Source of the DNA: Akkermansiaceae bacterium
GTDB lineage: Bacteria; Verrucomicrobiota; Verrucomicrobiia; Verrucomicrobiales; Akkermansiaceae
Direction of reading: 5' to 3'
Length of the DNA: 64,000 nt
Assembly (NCBI GenBank): GCA_015062055.1
Contig: SUVK01000002.1
Location: 1-64,000 of the forward strand
The translations under genes and the position numbers were made by a program. Below are positions 52,952-63,252 of the stretch, piece by piece (position 1 is the stretch's first letter; each line of letters starts with the position of its first letter). The notes beneath the pieces are model-generated. The model was not told where the DNA came from. It ran no database searches and was given only the letters and a program-made list of their open reading frames with translations.

Positions 52952-54151
52952 TTACTTATCGGTCAAAGAGCCGATGCCGGGCAGAATCTTGCCCTCAAGC
53001 AGCTCAAGAGAAGCACCACCACCGGTGGAGCAGAAGGAAAGCTTATCTGCCACCTTGAACTTCTTGGCAGCTGTTACGGAGTCACCACCACCCACGATGG
53101 AGATGCAGTCGGACTCTGCCAAGCACTCGGCGATAGCTTTGGTACCCTTAGCGAAGGAATCGAGCTCGAACACGCCCAGCGGGCCGTTCCACAGCACAGT
53201 CTTGGCGCCACGGATGATGTTGCAGAACTCCTCGATGGCTTTGTCACCAATGTCGATACCCATACCACCCTCAGGAATCTCGCCACCCTCTGCCCAAGGA
53301 GCAGTGCAGCTGGTTTCGGCGCCTTCCTCGAACTTGTAAGAGTAGCGAGTGTCGGCGGGTAATACGAACTTAACGCCCTTGGCGGCAGCATCGGCAAGAA
53401 TCTCGTTAGCAAGGTCAAGCTTGTCGGCCTCAATCTTGGAGTTGCCTACATTCTTGCCCTGAGCGGCAAGGAAGGTGTTGGCCATAGCACCACCGATGAT
53501 GAAGGTCTGGCTCTTCTCCATGAGTTTGGAGAGCACTTGAATCTTGTCAGACACCTTGGCACCACCCATGATAACAACGAAGGGTTGGGCAGGGGTCTCA
53601 AGCTTGCCCTCAAGGTACTCGAGTTCGTGCTCGATGAGGAAGCCCATGGCGCTCTTCTCGGCGTAGTGTGTTACACCCTCCGTAGAAGCGTGTGCGCGGT
53701 GAGCTGAACCGAAGGCATCGTTTACATACAACTTAGCATCGCCAAGCAGAGCCTTGGCAAATTCGGGGTCATTCTTCTTCTCTTTCTTGTCGAAGCGAAC
53801 GTTGTCAAGCAACAATACATCGCCGTTCTGAAGAGCGGCACGTGCAGCAGTGGCAGCTTCGCCGATAGTTTCGGGAACAAAGGCTACGGGCTTGCCCAAA
53901 TGACCGGCAAGACACTCTGCGGCAGCCTTAAGAGAGAACTCGGCCTGATAGCCCGTACCTTCCGGGCGGCCCAGGTGAGAGCAAAGAACAAGACGAGCAC
54001 CATTCTCAAGCAAATACTTGATGGTGGGCAGAGCGGCAACGATGCGGGCATCGTTGGTGATTACGCCGTCCTTCATGGGAACATTGAAGTCCACACGCAT
54101 GAGAACTTCCTTACCGGCAACGTCGAGGTCGCGTACTGTCAGTTTAGCCAT
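52952..54151 (-). CDS. pgk: Phosphoglycerate kinase
   Basis: 399 residues from ATG 54151 (MAKLTVRDLDVAGKEVLMRVDFNVP). The substrate motifs RVDFNVP and SHLGRPEG, KVSDKI, and the nucleotide-site GGGDSVTAAKKF are intact. It makes ATP from 1,3-bisphosphoglycerate in glycolysis. The 14 codons upstream of the ATG are poor. Codons look strongly biased to a small preferred set, as for a highly expressed gene. Its leader (about 55 nt) is longer than for most genes here. Confidence 0.97.
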   Translation of the reverse strand: MAKLTVRDLDVAGKEVLMRVDFNVPMKDGVITNDARIVAALPTIKYLLENGARLVLCSHLGRPEGTGYQAEFSLKAAAECLAGHLGKPVAFVPETIGEAATAARAALQNGDVLLLDNVRFDKKEKKNDPEFAKALLGDAKLYVNDAFGSAHRAHASTEGVTHYAEKSAMGFLIEHELEYLEGKLETPAQPFVVIMGGAKVSDKIQVLSKLMEKSQTFIIGGAMANTFLAAQGKNVGNSKIEADKLDLANEILADAAAKGVKFVLPADTRYSYKFEEGAETSCTAPWAEGGEIPEGGMGIDIGDKAIEEFCNIIRGAKTVLWNGPLGVFELDSFAKGTKAIAECLAESDCISIVGGGDSVTAAKKFKVADKLSFCSTGGGASLELLEGKILPGIGSLTDK

Positions 54152-54213
54152 AATATTGATGTATGTTTGTGTTTGGAAAATGTTTTGCCACAAGTACTCA
54201 CTCAGGCGGGGCT

Positions 54214-54242
54214 ATTTTAGCTTGACGCAAGGCGTTTTTCAA
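54214..54242 (-). promoter_or_regulatory. Promoter of pgk
   Basis: Minus strand TTGAAA (54237-54242), 17-nt spacer, TAAAAT (54214-54219), giving a leader near 55 nt without a Shine-Dalgarno site. Confidence 0.6.
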
Positions 54243-54325
54243 GGCAAAATGCGCAGTAGGACGTTAAAACTTGGTTATATGGGGGGAATTATTGCAAATA
54301 AGTAGGGCTGCGTGGCAACCTTAGC

Positions 54326-54353
54326 TTGACAAATCTGCACTTTAAGTCATAAT
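54326..54353 (+). promoter_or_regulatory. Promoter of the two secreted-protein genes at 54.4-56.5 kb
   Basis: Perfect TTGACA (54326-54331), 16-nt spacer, CATAAT (54348-54353), 6 nt before the ATG at 54360. Confidence 0.75.
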
Positions 54354-54359
54354 TATGGT

Positions 54360-55352
54360 ATGAAGAACCCCCTCGGTCTTGCCTTGCTCTCGTTTGCTGC
54401 TCCCGTTGTCCTGTCGGCTCAGGAGCAGAGCGCAGACACCGTATCGTTGACACCATTGCTGATGTATGTTGCTGATTACCACAGTGCAGAGGCTGTTGCC
54501 CCGCGTGTAGAGGCCCTACTGGCATCTACCCCTGCCGGCAAGATTGTTATAGACGAGTTCGACCGTTCTATCTTAGAGGCAACCGGTTGTTTCGGTTCAC
54601 CGCAACTCAGTCGTGTATTAGCCCCGTATATTGAGCAATTACCTGCCGAGGATATGCCCGATATTGCTCAGCATATGGCATTGTTGCACGAGATGTGGAA
54701 TGTGCTCGACCAATTAGCACTGGTGCTGGAGACTGTAAACTCTGATGAAACTGCAGAGCATGCTGCCGATATCCTTTTGCAATTCAAGCCGTTCATGTAC
54801 TCTTGGTCGCAGGCTGTGGCGCAAGTGCAAGAACCGGAGGCCGATGCGGCAAAACGTCGCTTGAGAATGGCTTATTTGGTAGAGACTCGCCCACGTATCG
54901 GTCGGCTTTTGAATACTTGGGGAGATTTAGCCTTGCGAGACCCGGAGTATTATGGCTCCGAACGTTTGGTTGAGGGCTTGCAAGATGTGTGCGATGTTTT
55001 GGAGAATATGGGGATGGCTGCCGACCCGGATGTAATGCCCGCATTGGCCACGGCTACCAGAGAGCTTATACCCTTATTGAATCAATGGTTGGGGGTAATC
55101 AGTCTTGTGAGAGACAAAGACTCTGCCGATGTCGCGGCTGTTCATATCATGAGACTTCATCATCAGATGTCGGCAGTCATGCAAAAAGCGTCACTTTCTC
55201 GGGTGCATGAAAAAGATCTCTTCAATGTGTCGCCTCGGTTCGAAGTCTTGGCGCATGTGTGCGACCGTATTATGCATTACCTGCTTGAAGAGGTGAATCC
55301 CCCGTGCTATGGCTCTGAAAAACTCTTTAACGCATTACAACACGAAGATTAA
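54360..55352 (+). CDS. Secreted helical protein of unknown function
   Basis: 330 residues with a signal peptide (MKNPLGLALLSFAAPVVLSA). I do not recognise a family. The mature part is almost entirely helical. Two stretches both contain YYGSERL/CYGSEKL (about residues 200 and 320), each preceded by a helical segment, suggesting an internal duplication of about 110-120 residues. The next gene starts 5 nt after its stop. Confidence 0.75.
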   Translation: MKNPLGLALLSFAAPVVLSAQEQSADTVSLTPLLMYVADYHSAEAVAPRVEALLASTPAGKIVIDEFDRSILEATGCFGSPQLSRVLAPYIEQLPAEDMPDIAQHMALLHEMWNVLDQLALVLETVNSDETAEHAADILLQFKPFMYSWSQAVAQVQEPEADAAKRRLRMAYLVETRPRIGRLLNTWGDLALRDPEYYGSERLVEGLQDVCDVLENMGMAADPDVMPALATATRELIPLLNQWLGVISLVRDKDSADVAAVHIMRLHHQMSAVMQKASLSRVHEKDLFNVSPRFEVLAHVCDRIMHYLLEEVNPPCYGSEKLFNALQHED

Positions 55353-55357
55353 TCCCT

Positions 55358-56515
55358 ATGAAGTTACCTGTATTCATCTCACTTGCCATGGCAATGTCTA
55401 CTGTGGCACAAGAGGCTCCGAAAACTCTGCTGCCTTTGCCTCTCTTTCATGAAAGTTGGTCAGAGGAGGACAGGGAGATTGTGGTTAGGTTTACTGAGAA
55501 TTTAGAGGAGCATTTGAAAACAATGAAGCTCCATGAGTCTGATATCCCCATTGTAGCCTCGTATTTACACGCCGTGGTGAGCAGTGGAGTATGCAAAGAT
55601 AGCTTTGATGACGGAGACACCTTGGCTCGTTTGGCTGCTATGCTGGATGATGCGGAAGCCATGAGCTTATTTTTGAAAAAGGGCGAAAATGTCAACGCTG
55701 TTTTGAACGCATCTGATGATGAATTCCTCATTCCTGTTTCTCTGGCCTCTGAGGTCATATGGGCAAAGAATCTCATCAGCACAGAGCTATCGGCTGCGCA
55801 ACGAGTGGAGCAGATGCAAGCGTTACAATCCATGGGGTGGGACCCTCAATTGCATGTGCAATCCGTCATTTATGCTATGACTATATTGTGCGTGGAGCAT
55901 CAGGATGTGAGCCCCTTGTTTGAATGGTTTTTCTCTTTAAATTATGAATTGACCCAGGAGCAAGAGGCTTCTCTGTATTGGGCTCTTCTGGTTGCAGATG
56001 GCTGTACTCCTATTGTGCGTAGATTTGTAGAAGAAGGTAAAATAGAGCTGAATCAACCGATAGGAGACAAAGGCTTGTTGCCGCTGCAAAGAGTTTGCTC
56101 GGAGCCGTTTTTCGAAAAACAAATCAATCTGGATACTCTTGAGTACCTTCTTTCTGCCGGCGCAGACCCCAATTTGATGCTTGCTGATGAGGACTCGACC
56201 GATGGCAATGTTGAATACGACCCGGATGGTTATGAGGAAGATGATTTACCTCGGGATGATATGGCCGGGTATTCTACCCCTATTGAGTTGGTGTTCGACC
56301 ATTATCGTAGTGAATTAAGTGTGGGAAATCATGCTCGCGAAAAAAATTATCTGGCAGCTATCGACCTGCTTTTGATGTATGGTGCGGAGCTCGATATTGA
56401 AGAGGATGAATGCGGTGATGAAGAGGCAGAATCCTCTGCCTATGCTGAGGTGCGCAAACGCTTGGAGATGACACCTGAGCAGTTGAACGCCGATTTTGAA
56501 AAGTTGACGAATTAA
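55358..56515 (+). CDS. Secreted protein with degenerate ankyrin-type repeats
   Basis: 385 residues with a signal peptide (MKLPVFISLAMAMSTVAQ). Repeats are loose but visible: AEAMSLFLKKGENVNAVLN, LDTLEYLLSAGADPNLML and AAIDLLLMYGAELDIEEDE. The C-terminal third is acidic. It is cotranscribed with the helical secreted protein before it. With the ankyrin gene at 51.6 kb this makes two exported ankyrin-type proteins on either side of pgk. Partners are unknown. Confidence 0.78.
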   Translation: MKLPVFISLAMAMSTVAQEAPKTLLPLPLFHESWSEEDREIVVRFTENLEEHLKTMKLHESDIPIVASYLHAVVSSGVCKDSFDDGDTLARLAAMLDDAEAMSLFLKKGENVNAVLNASDDEFLIPVSLASEVIWAKNLISTELSAAQRVEQMQALQSMGWDPQLHVQSVIYAMTILCVEHQDVSPLFEWFFSLNYELTQEQEASLYWALLVADGCTPIVRRFVEEGKIELNQPIGDKGLLPLQRVCSEPFFEKQINLDTLEYLLSAGADPNLMLADEDSTDGNVEYDPDGYEEDDLPRDDMAGYSTPIELVFDHYRSELSVGNHAREKNYLAAIDLLLMYGAELDIEEDECGDEEAESSAYAEVRKRLEMTPEQLNADFEKLTN

Positions 56516-56550
56516 ACAGTGTACGCGTACATTGTTTCTTTCTGTCCCTT

Positions 56551-56585
56551 GCAAAAAAACGGAGCAGATGTTGAATCTGCTCCGG
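56551..56585 (-). terminator. Terminator of the ATP synthase operon
   Basis: CGGAGCAGAT (56560-56569) pairs with ATCTGCTCCG (56575-56584) around a 5-nt loop, with seven T on the minus strand. It lies 30 nt after the atpC stop. Confidence 0.93.
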
Positions 56586-56614
56586 TGATAAATTGAAGTT
56601 GTCTGCCAGCTTTG

Positions 56615-57031
56615 TTACAGATGCTTTTTGCGCTTGTACTCGAGCATGGCAAGCTGGCGGGCGATGTTGGCCGCTAGGCGTGTGGATTCTTCGCGAGAGA
56701 GCACGGATGCTTGGTTTCGGTATGCTTCTTGGGCTTTCGCAACAGCCGCCTCAATAGAGGAGGCGTCAATCTCGTGAGCCTCCAGTACAGTGTCTGTTAC
56801 CAGCATAACATCCTCGCCGTCTACTTGTAAGAACCCTCCGCCCACAAATACACTCTTGGGTGCATCTGCTACCGGACGGTATGTAAGCTCCCCGTTATCC
56901 ATGGCTGCAATAATATCAGCATGGCCGGGTAACACCTCCATCTCGCCTTGTGCGGAGGGCACAAGCACGCTTGTCACATCGGTATCGACCGCTGTGCGCA
57001 TGGGGGTAATGATTTTAAGATGCAAGGCCAT
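56615..57031 (-). CDS. atpC: ATP synthase epsilon subunit
   Basis: 138 residues. The N-terminal beta sandwich (LKIITPMRTAVDTDVTSVLVPSAQGEMEVLPGHADI) and the C-terminal helical hairpin with SREESTRLAAN are present. It sits on the rotor and can inhibit hydrolysis. It starts 6 nt after the atpD stop; last gene of the operon. Confidence 0.95.
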   Translation of the reverse strand: MALHLKIITPMRTAVDTDVTSVLVPSAQGEMEVLPGHADIIAAMDNGELTYRPVADAPKSVFVGGGFLQVDGEDVMLVTDTVLEAHEIDASSIEAAVAKAQEAYRNQASVLSREESTRLAANIARQLAMLEYKRKKHL

Positions 57032-57037
57032 GGTTTA

Positions 57038-58459
<1,422 letters not shown>

Positions 58460-58464
58460 TTATA

Positions 58465-58478
58465 TTTGAAAATTGTTG
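58465..58478 (-). repeat. 14-bp repeat copy in the atpD leader
   Basis: Plus strand TTTGAAAATTGTTG; the same 14 bases occur before atpA at 60932-60945. On the mRNA this reads CAACAATTTTCAAA, unstructured and A-rich, about 20 nt before each start codon. Confidence 0.7.
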
Positions 58479-58492
58479 ATATGAGAAGAGGG

Positions 58493-59362
58493 TTACTCCA
58501 TGGCTTTCATGGCGGTGGTGATTTCAAGCAGCTCGTTGGTGATTTGGGTCTGACGGGCCTTGTTGTATTCGAGTGTAAGCTCTCCGATAAGCGTCTTGGC
58601 ATTTTCGGTTGCGGCCTTCATGGCGACCATGCGGGCAGATTGCTCACTGGCCTTGCCTTCCAGAATCATTTGTACGAGTTGATGCCCGAAGTAGAGGGGC
58701 AGTATTGCATTGAGCAGGGTCCGGGGATCGGGCTCCAATAGGAAGTTCGGGTTATCTTCATCCGCAATGTCATCTTGAGCTGCTACATTCAGCAAGTCTT
58801 CTGAAGAGAGCGGTAGCAGGGTCATTAACTCCGGGCGTTGTACCATAACGTTAATGAACTTCTGGTAAATAACCTCGACTCGGTTGTAGGTGCCATCCGT
58901 AAACCCTTGCCGAATCATCTGGAAGATGGGCTTGAGCTCGGCTTCTTCTACGGTGTCGCCAATGGTGAATGTGGCAACCAAGTTGCGCCCACAGCGCGTT
59001 AATTGTGCATTGAGCTTTACGCCCACGGTGATGTAGTCGGCATCTGCATCGCATTTAAGCAACACCTCTTTGAAGAGGTTGGAGTTTAAACCGCCACACA
59101 GGCCGCGGTCGGTACTCACCACGATGATGAGTTTTTTGCCCTTTTCTCGCTGCTCCATCAGGGGAGAAGAGGCACCGTCTGACAAAGTGTCTTGCAAGTG
59201 CTTGAGCACGTTGGCAAGTGCACTCATGTAGGTGCGTCCCTTGATGGCCAGCTCTTGAGCTCGTCGCATTTTTGCAGACGCAACCATTTGCATCGCTTTG
59301 GTGATTTGCGATGTGTTGCGTACCGATTTGATGCGGCGTTTAATGTCTCTGAGACTAGCCAT
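58493..59362 (-). CDS. atpG: ATP synthase gamma subunit
   Basis: 289 residues. The N-terminus (ASLRDIKRRIKSVRNTSQITKAMQMVASAKMRRAQ) and the GLCGGLNSNL motif identify the central stalk. The C-terminal ARMVAMKAATENA and ELTLEYNKARQTQITNEL segments are intact. It starts 9 nt after atpA. Confidence 0.97.
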   Translation of the reverse strand: MASLRDIKRRIKSVRNTSQITKAMQMVASAKMRRAQELAIKGRTYMSALANVLKHLQDTLSDGASSPLMEQREKGKKLIIVVSTDRGLCGGLNSNLFKEVLLKCDADADYITVGVKLNAQLTRCGRNLVATFTIGDTVEEAELKPIFQMIRQGFTDGTYNRVEVIYQKFINVMVQRPELMTLLPLSSEDLLNVAAQDDIADEDNPNFLLEPDPRTLLNAILPLYFGHQLVQMILEGKASEQSARMVAMKAATENAKTLIGELTLEYNKARQTQITNELLEITTAMKAME

Positions 59363-59371
59363 GGTGCAGGT

Positions 59372-60913
59372 TTACTTCGTCATGCGTGATTTGAATGCAG
59401 TCATGAACTGCTTGAGCTGCTCATCGATGCTGTCGGTGAGGGCTTTCTCTGCTTCAATGGCGGCCAAAAGCTCGGGCTTTGTCGTGCGGGCATCTTCTTC
59501 CATCTCGCGTACCACTTTCTGTACCTTGTCAACGGGTACATCATCGAGGTAGCCTTTCTGGATGGCGTAGAGGTCTATGACTTCAATGCTCAGGCTCTTG
59601 GGGTCATATTGCCCCTGCTTGAACAGCTCTACGATGCGACGGCCACGCTCGAGCTTGGCTTTAGTGTTGGCATCAAGGTCTGAACCGAACTGCGCGAATG
59701 CTTGCAATTCTTCGAACTGAGCGAGGTCGAGCTTGACGGAGCCTGCCAGCTTCTTTACAATCTTGGTTTGAGCGGAGGAGCCTACACGGCTCACGGAGAT
59801 ACCCACGTTGATGGCGGGGCGTACACCTTGGTAGAATAGGTCGGTATCCAAGAAAATCTGACCATCGGTGATGGAAATGACGTTGGTGGGAATGTAGGCG
59901 GATACATCGCCTGCTTGCGTCTCAATGATGGGCAGGGCTGTGAGAGAACCACCCTTACGGCCACCTTCTGCGTTGATACGGGCGGCGCGCTCCAACAGGC
60001 GGCTATGCAGGTAGAATACGTCGCCGGGGTATGCTTCGCGGCCGGACGGGCGGCGCAAAATCAGGGAAACTTGGCGATAGGCCACGGCGTGTTTCGAGAG
60101 GTCATCGTATACGATAAGGGCGTCTTGACCTTGGTCCATGAAGTATTCACCCATGGCGCAACCTGCATACGGGGCGAGGTATTGCATAGCGGCACTGTCG
60201 GAGGCCGATGCTACCACGATGATGCTGTAAGGCATGGCACCGCTTTCCTCAAGCTTGGCAACCAAGCGGGAGATGGTGGCGCGTTTTTGGCCGATGGCTA
60301 CGTAGATGCTGTAGAGCGGGCGATGCCCCGGCAGCTTGCCTTCCTCAGCCAGCTTGTTCTGGCGAGCTTGGGAAATCATGGTGTCGGTAGCAATGGCTGT
60401 TTTGCCCGTAGAGCGGTCGCCGATGATAAGCTCGCGCTGGCCTCGACCAATGGGAATCATGGCGTCAATGGGCAAAATACCTGTTTGCACAGGCTGGTTT
60501 ACACCTTGTCGAGAGATAATGCCCGATGCAATCTTCTCAACGGGATAATAGGCTGCTGCGGTAATCGGCCCCTTGCCATCCAAGGGATTGCCGAGGGTGT
60601 CTACCACACGGCCAAGCAAGCCCGGGCCAACAGGTACTTGCAACAGACGTCCTGTGGTTTTGCAAGTGTCGCCCTCTTTGAGGCCGTTGCCATTGCCGAT
60701 GAGCACGGCGCCTACCTCATGCTCTTCCAAGTTCATGGCTAAGCCCATGACCCCGCCGGGGAACTCAATCATTTCATTGAGCATGGCGTTGCTGAGGCCT
60801 TCGATACGAGCCACGCCGTCGCCGATGGCTTTGATGGTGCCTACGTTTTCACTGACGGCAGCGGTGGAGGCGTTTCTGATTTGTGCTTCGAGTTCTTGTA
60901 CGATGTTACTCAT
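59372..60913 (-). CDS. atpA: ATP synthase alpha subunit
   Basis: 513 residues. Walker [30 protein letters not shown] and [27 protein letters not shown] are present. Non-catalytic nucleotide-binding subunit of F1. Leader of 42 nt from atpH without a Shine-Dalgarno site. Confidence 0.98.
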   Translation of the reverse strand: MSNIVQELEAQIRNASTAAVSENVGTIKAIGDGVARIEGLSNAMLNEMIEFPGGVMGLAMNLEEHEVGAVLIGNGNGLKEGDTCKTTGRLLQVPVGPGLLGRVVDTLGNPLDGKGPITAAAYYPVEKIASGIISRQGVNQPVQTGILPIDAMIPIGRGQRELIIGDRSTGKTAIATDTMISQARQNKLAEEGKLPGHRPLYSIYVAIGQKRATISRLVAKLEESGAMPYSIIVVASASDSAAMQYLAPYAGCAMGEYFMDQGQDALIVYDDLSKHAVAYRQVSLILRRPSGREAYPGDVFYLHSRLLERAARINAEGGRKGGSLTALPIIETQAGDVSAYIPTNVISITDGQIFLDTDLFYQGVRPAINVGISVSRVGSSAQTKIVKKLAGSVKLDLAQFEELQAFAQFGSDLDANTKAKLERGRRIVELFKQGQYDPKSLSIEVIDLYAIQKGYLDDVPVDKVQKVVREMEEDARTTKPELLAAIEAEKALTDSIDEQLKQFMTAFKSRMTK

Positions 60914-60931
60914 ATGCCGGATGGTGTGATT

Positions 60932-60945
60932 TTTGAAAATTGTTG
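60932..60945 (-). repeat. 14-bp repeat copy in the atpA leader
   Basis: Plus strand TTTGAAAATTGTTG, identical to 58465-58478 before atpD. Both lie within the short leaders of the two largest, most highly needed F1 subunits. Confidence 0.7.
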
Positions 60946-60955
60946 GTTGAGAGAG

Positions 60956-61351
60956 TTAAACGGAGATTTTGGAGAGTCTGTCAATGCGGGAGCGGATGGA
61001 GGCATCGGTGACGTCATCGCCGACCTTTACGATAATGCCCCCGATAAGCTCAGGGTCAATTTGCCAGACGTAATTCAGCCCCGGGGTGCGGGCATTCAGC
61101 TTAGCTTGAATGGCTTGTTTTTCTTCATCGGTTAGGGGCAGGGCACTGGTAATGGTTGCAGTGTGGCGGGCTACCTCCAAACGCACTAACTCGGCGAGTG
61201 CGCTGAGTATGGCCAAGTAGTTACGTGGCTTTTCTTTCTCAATGTTTGTAGCCACATGGCGCACGGTGTCTTCTTGCAACAGACCATCGGGCCCTATGCA
61301 GAGCCTCATGAGGCGACGCGCCTGTGCCTGAGCTTCCTTAGTGATTTTCAT
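60956..61351 (-). CDS. atpH: ATP synthase delta subunit (short form)
   Basis: 131 residues, against about 175-180 for the usual subunit. The C-terminal half is well preserved (RLEVARHTATITSALPLTDEEK and PELIGGIIVKVGDDVTDASIRSRIDRL). The N-terminal alpha domain that docks on subunit alpha seems shortened by some 45 residues. It joins F1 to the peripheral stalk. Position between atpF and atpA agrees. Confidence 0.9.
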   Translation of the reverse strand: MKITKEAQAQARRLMRLCIGPDGLLQEDTVRHVATNIEKEKPRNYLAILSALAELVRLEVARHTATITSALPLTDEEKQAIQAKLNARTPGLNYVWQIDPELIGGIIVKVGDDVTDASIRSRIDRLSKISV

Positions 61352-61377
61352 AACGGTGGCGTAGTATGCGGCGTGGG

Positions 61378-61899
61378 TTACAGCTGCTTGATGGCCTCGG
61401 CATTAATGGTGCGGTGGTCGCTTTCGCTGAGTACTTTACCTGTTACTTGCGCTGTAGCTTGGGCAACCAAGCGGGCAAACTCACCTTTAAGGGCTTCTTT
61501 TTCGCGCTGGGTGTCCATCTCTGCCTGTTGCTTGGCGTTTTCGATAATGGTACGGGCTTCGGTAGCTGCTTTGTCACTGAGTTCGGCCTGCAGCTTGGCT
61601 GCTGTTTCGCGAGCATGCTCAATTTGTTCTTTACCGGTGGCGTGGGCCTCTGCTAAAATCTTTTCCCCGGTAGCTTTTACCTCTGCCAATTCCTTTTCGC
61701 TGCGGGCATGCATGGCCTCGCCCTCCTCAATGCGTGCTCGGCGTTCTTCTAACTGCTGCATGATGGGCTTGAGCCCGAATTTTACCACCACGATGACCAA
61801 GATGGTAAATGCAATGGTGTGTGCAATGAATACATCGGTATGCAGACCGAACTTGTCTGCTAATTCCGCTAATTTGTTTGCCAATACCGGAGTGTACAT
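61378..61899 (-). CDS. atpF: ATP synthase b subunit
   Basis: 173 residues. One N-terminal membrane helix (HTIAFTILVIVVVKFGLKPI) is followed by a long charged coiled coil, as expected for the peripheral stalk. Only one b gene is seen, so a homodimer is likely. Preceded by an 86-nt gap with a strong hairpin. Confidence 0.94.
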   Translation of the reverse strand: MYTPVLANKLAELADKFGLHTDVFIAHTIAFTILVIVVVKFGLKPIMQQLEERRARIEEGEAMHARSEKELAEVKATGEKILAEAHATGKEQIEHARETAAKLQAELSDKAATEARTIIENAKQQAEMDTQREKEALKGEFARLVAQATAQVTGKVLSESDHRTINAEAIKQL

Positions 61900-61947
61900 A
61901 ATGATTTGTGTGTGTTGAAAGGGGACGGGAGAATATGGTGGGGTAAT

Positions 61948-61977
61948 GGGCTGCGCCGTTCTCCGGCGGCGCAGCCC
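61948..61977 (-). promoter_or_regulatory. Intercistronic hairpin between atpE and atpF
   Basis: GGGCTGCGCCG (61948-61958) and CGGCGCAGCCC (61967-61977) form an 11-bp, very GC-rich stem with an 8-nt loop. It is 8 nt after the atpE stop, and no T run follows. It may protect the atpE message from 3' decay or reduce transcription of later genes. Confidence 0.65.
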
Positions 61978-61985
61978 GTTGAATC

Positions 61986-62207
61986 TTACATGAAGATTGC
62001 TACGAATGCTACACCTTCGATAAGTGCTGCAAGAAGAATGGAGATGGTCAGAACCTTACCAAAAGAGGCGGGGTTGCGGCCTGTGGATTCTGCGGCTTTC
62101 ATACCGATGCAACCAATGCCGATACCGGCACCAATCACGGCGAGACCTGCCTTGAGGGCGCTCAGGTCTACGGAAGCTGCTGCGTCTGCGAGTGTGGTGA
62201 TGTCCAT
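61986..62207 (-). CDS. atpE: ATP synthase c subunit
   Basis: 73 residues forming two membrane helices. The glycine motif GAGIGIGCIG lies in helix 1, and the ion-binding Glu lies in LLAALIEGVAF of helix 2. The polar Gln and Ser/Thr residues of sodium-type rings are not seen, so a proton-driven ring is expected. The leader is an A-rich, unstructured 102-nt stretch. Confidence 0.96.
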   Translation of the reverse strand: MDITTLADAAASVDLSALKAGLAVIGAGIGIGCIGMKAAESTGRNPASFGKVLTISILLAALIEGVAFVAIFM

Positions 62208-62309
62208 ATTATTGTATTTGTGTTTATTGTTATTGTCTTCTGCCTGTCGTCACGACTTTACTGCATGATTCGACCGGGCGGGAAGGGGTGCTTGCTGTTT
62301 GTCTGTATA

Positions 62310-63167
62310 TCAGTGGGCTGTTTCGCCTTCTTCATCTTCATCGCCACCCAGCTGAGTCTTGAGGAAGATTGCCGTGAGCATCAGGAATACTAATGCCTGC
62401 ACGAAGCCTACGATAATTTCCAAGAACATGAATGGCAGCATGGCAAACCAGCCGATTGCCCCCATCTGTTCGAGGATAGATTCACCAGCAAAGATGTTAC
62501 CGAACAAACGTGCAGCCAACGCTACCGGGCGCACGCAGATAGAAAGAATCTCGATTAATCCCACAAAGAAGAAGATGGGAAGAAGCGCATATTTTAAGAA
62601 TCCGGTGAGCCCTCCTTTCGGCCCAAAGGTGTGGGTGAGGAAATGCCATGGCCCTTGGTCCTTCATTACCCAGATAAACCAAAGTATGGCGTATGAGAAA
62701 CCTAAGAAAATAGTGACGTTAAAGTCAGCATTGGCACCGCGGAACAGCGGCTGGCCATCATAAGTAATGGAACCAACGCCGGGCAGCAACCCCAAATAGT
62801 TGCTTACCAAAATAAAGAGGAACACGGTAGCAAAGTACCAGAAATATTTTTTTGCCAGTTTTTTGCCGGTGAGCCCTTCTACGAAGTTATATAAAAGCTC
62901 AAATATCCACTCAACAAAGTTCTGCACCCCGCCGGGTATGCGCTTCATGTTGCGTGAGGCCAATCTCAACAATAACGTAATTACCAAAATGGCAATTATA
63001 AACATAATCATTGAGTTAGAAACCGGTATGGTATACCCCGGCCACACCGGCATATTCCAAATGATGGGGGCATCGCTTGTTAAACCTGCGTGTCCATGCT
63101 CGGATGCGCATGCCACCCCTCCCAACATCATTGCTGCTGCTGTAAGCTTTTGTACAAAAAGTTTCAT
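62310..63167 (-). CDS. atpB: ATP synthase a subunit
   Basis: 285 residues. It has a signal-like N-terminus (MKLFVQKLTAAAMMLGGVACA) before the first membrane helix. The proton-channel Arg lies in VRPVALAARLFGNIFAGE, and the last helix contains FVQALVFLMLTAIFL. First gene of the operon; no atpI precedes it. The promoter lies 12 nt from the ATG. Confidence 0.96.
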   Translation of the reverse strand: MKLFVQKLTAAAMMLGGVACASEHGHAGLTSDAPIIWNMPVWPGYTIPVSNSMIMFIIAILVITLLLRLASRNMKRIPGGVQNFVEWIFELLYNFVEGLTGKKLAKKYFWYFATVFLFILVSNYLGLLPGVGSITYDGQPLFRGANADFNVTIFLGFSYAILWFIWVMKDQGPWHFLTHTFGPKGGLTGFLKYALLPIFFFVGLIEILSICVRPVALAARLFGNIFAGESILEQMGAIGWFAMLPFMFLEIIVGFVQALVFLMLTAIFLKTQLGGDEDEEGETAH

Positions 63168-63179
63168 GTTGCACTTCTT

Positions 63180-63208
63180 AATCTACCACTCATTCTGCCG
63201 CGCGTCAA
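63180..63208 (-). promoter_or_regulatory. Promoter of the ATP synthase operon
   Basis: Minus strand TTGACG (63203-63208), 17-nt spacer, TAGATT (63180-63185), 12 nt before the ATG at 63167. Confidence 0.7.
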
Positions 63209-63252
63209 GCATCAAATTGATGTTATAGTGCCTAAAAATTGTTTTTTCTTAG

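Noticed and set aside
61986..62207. A sodium-dependent ATP synthase
   Set aside because: The c subunit has the ion-binding Glu but I do not see the accompanying Gln in helix 1 or the Ser/Thr after Glu that mark sodium rings.
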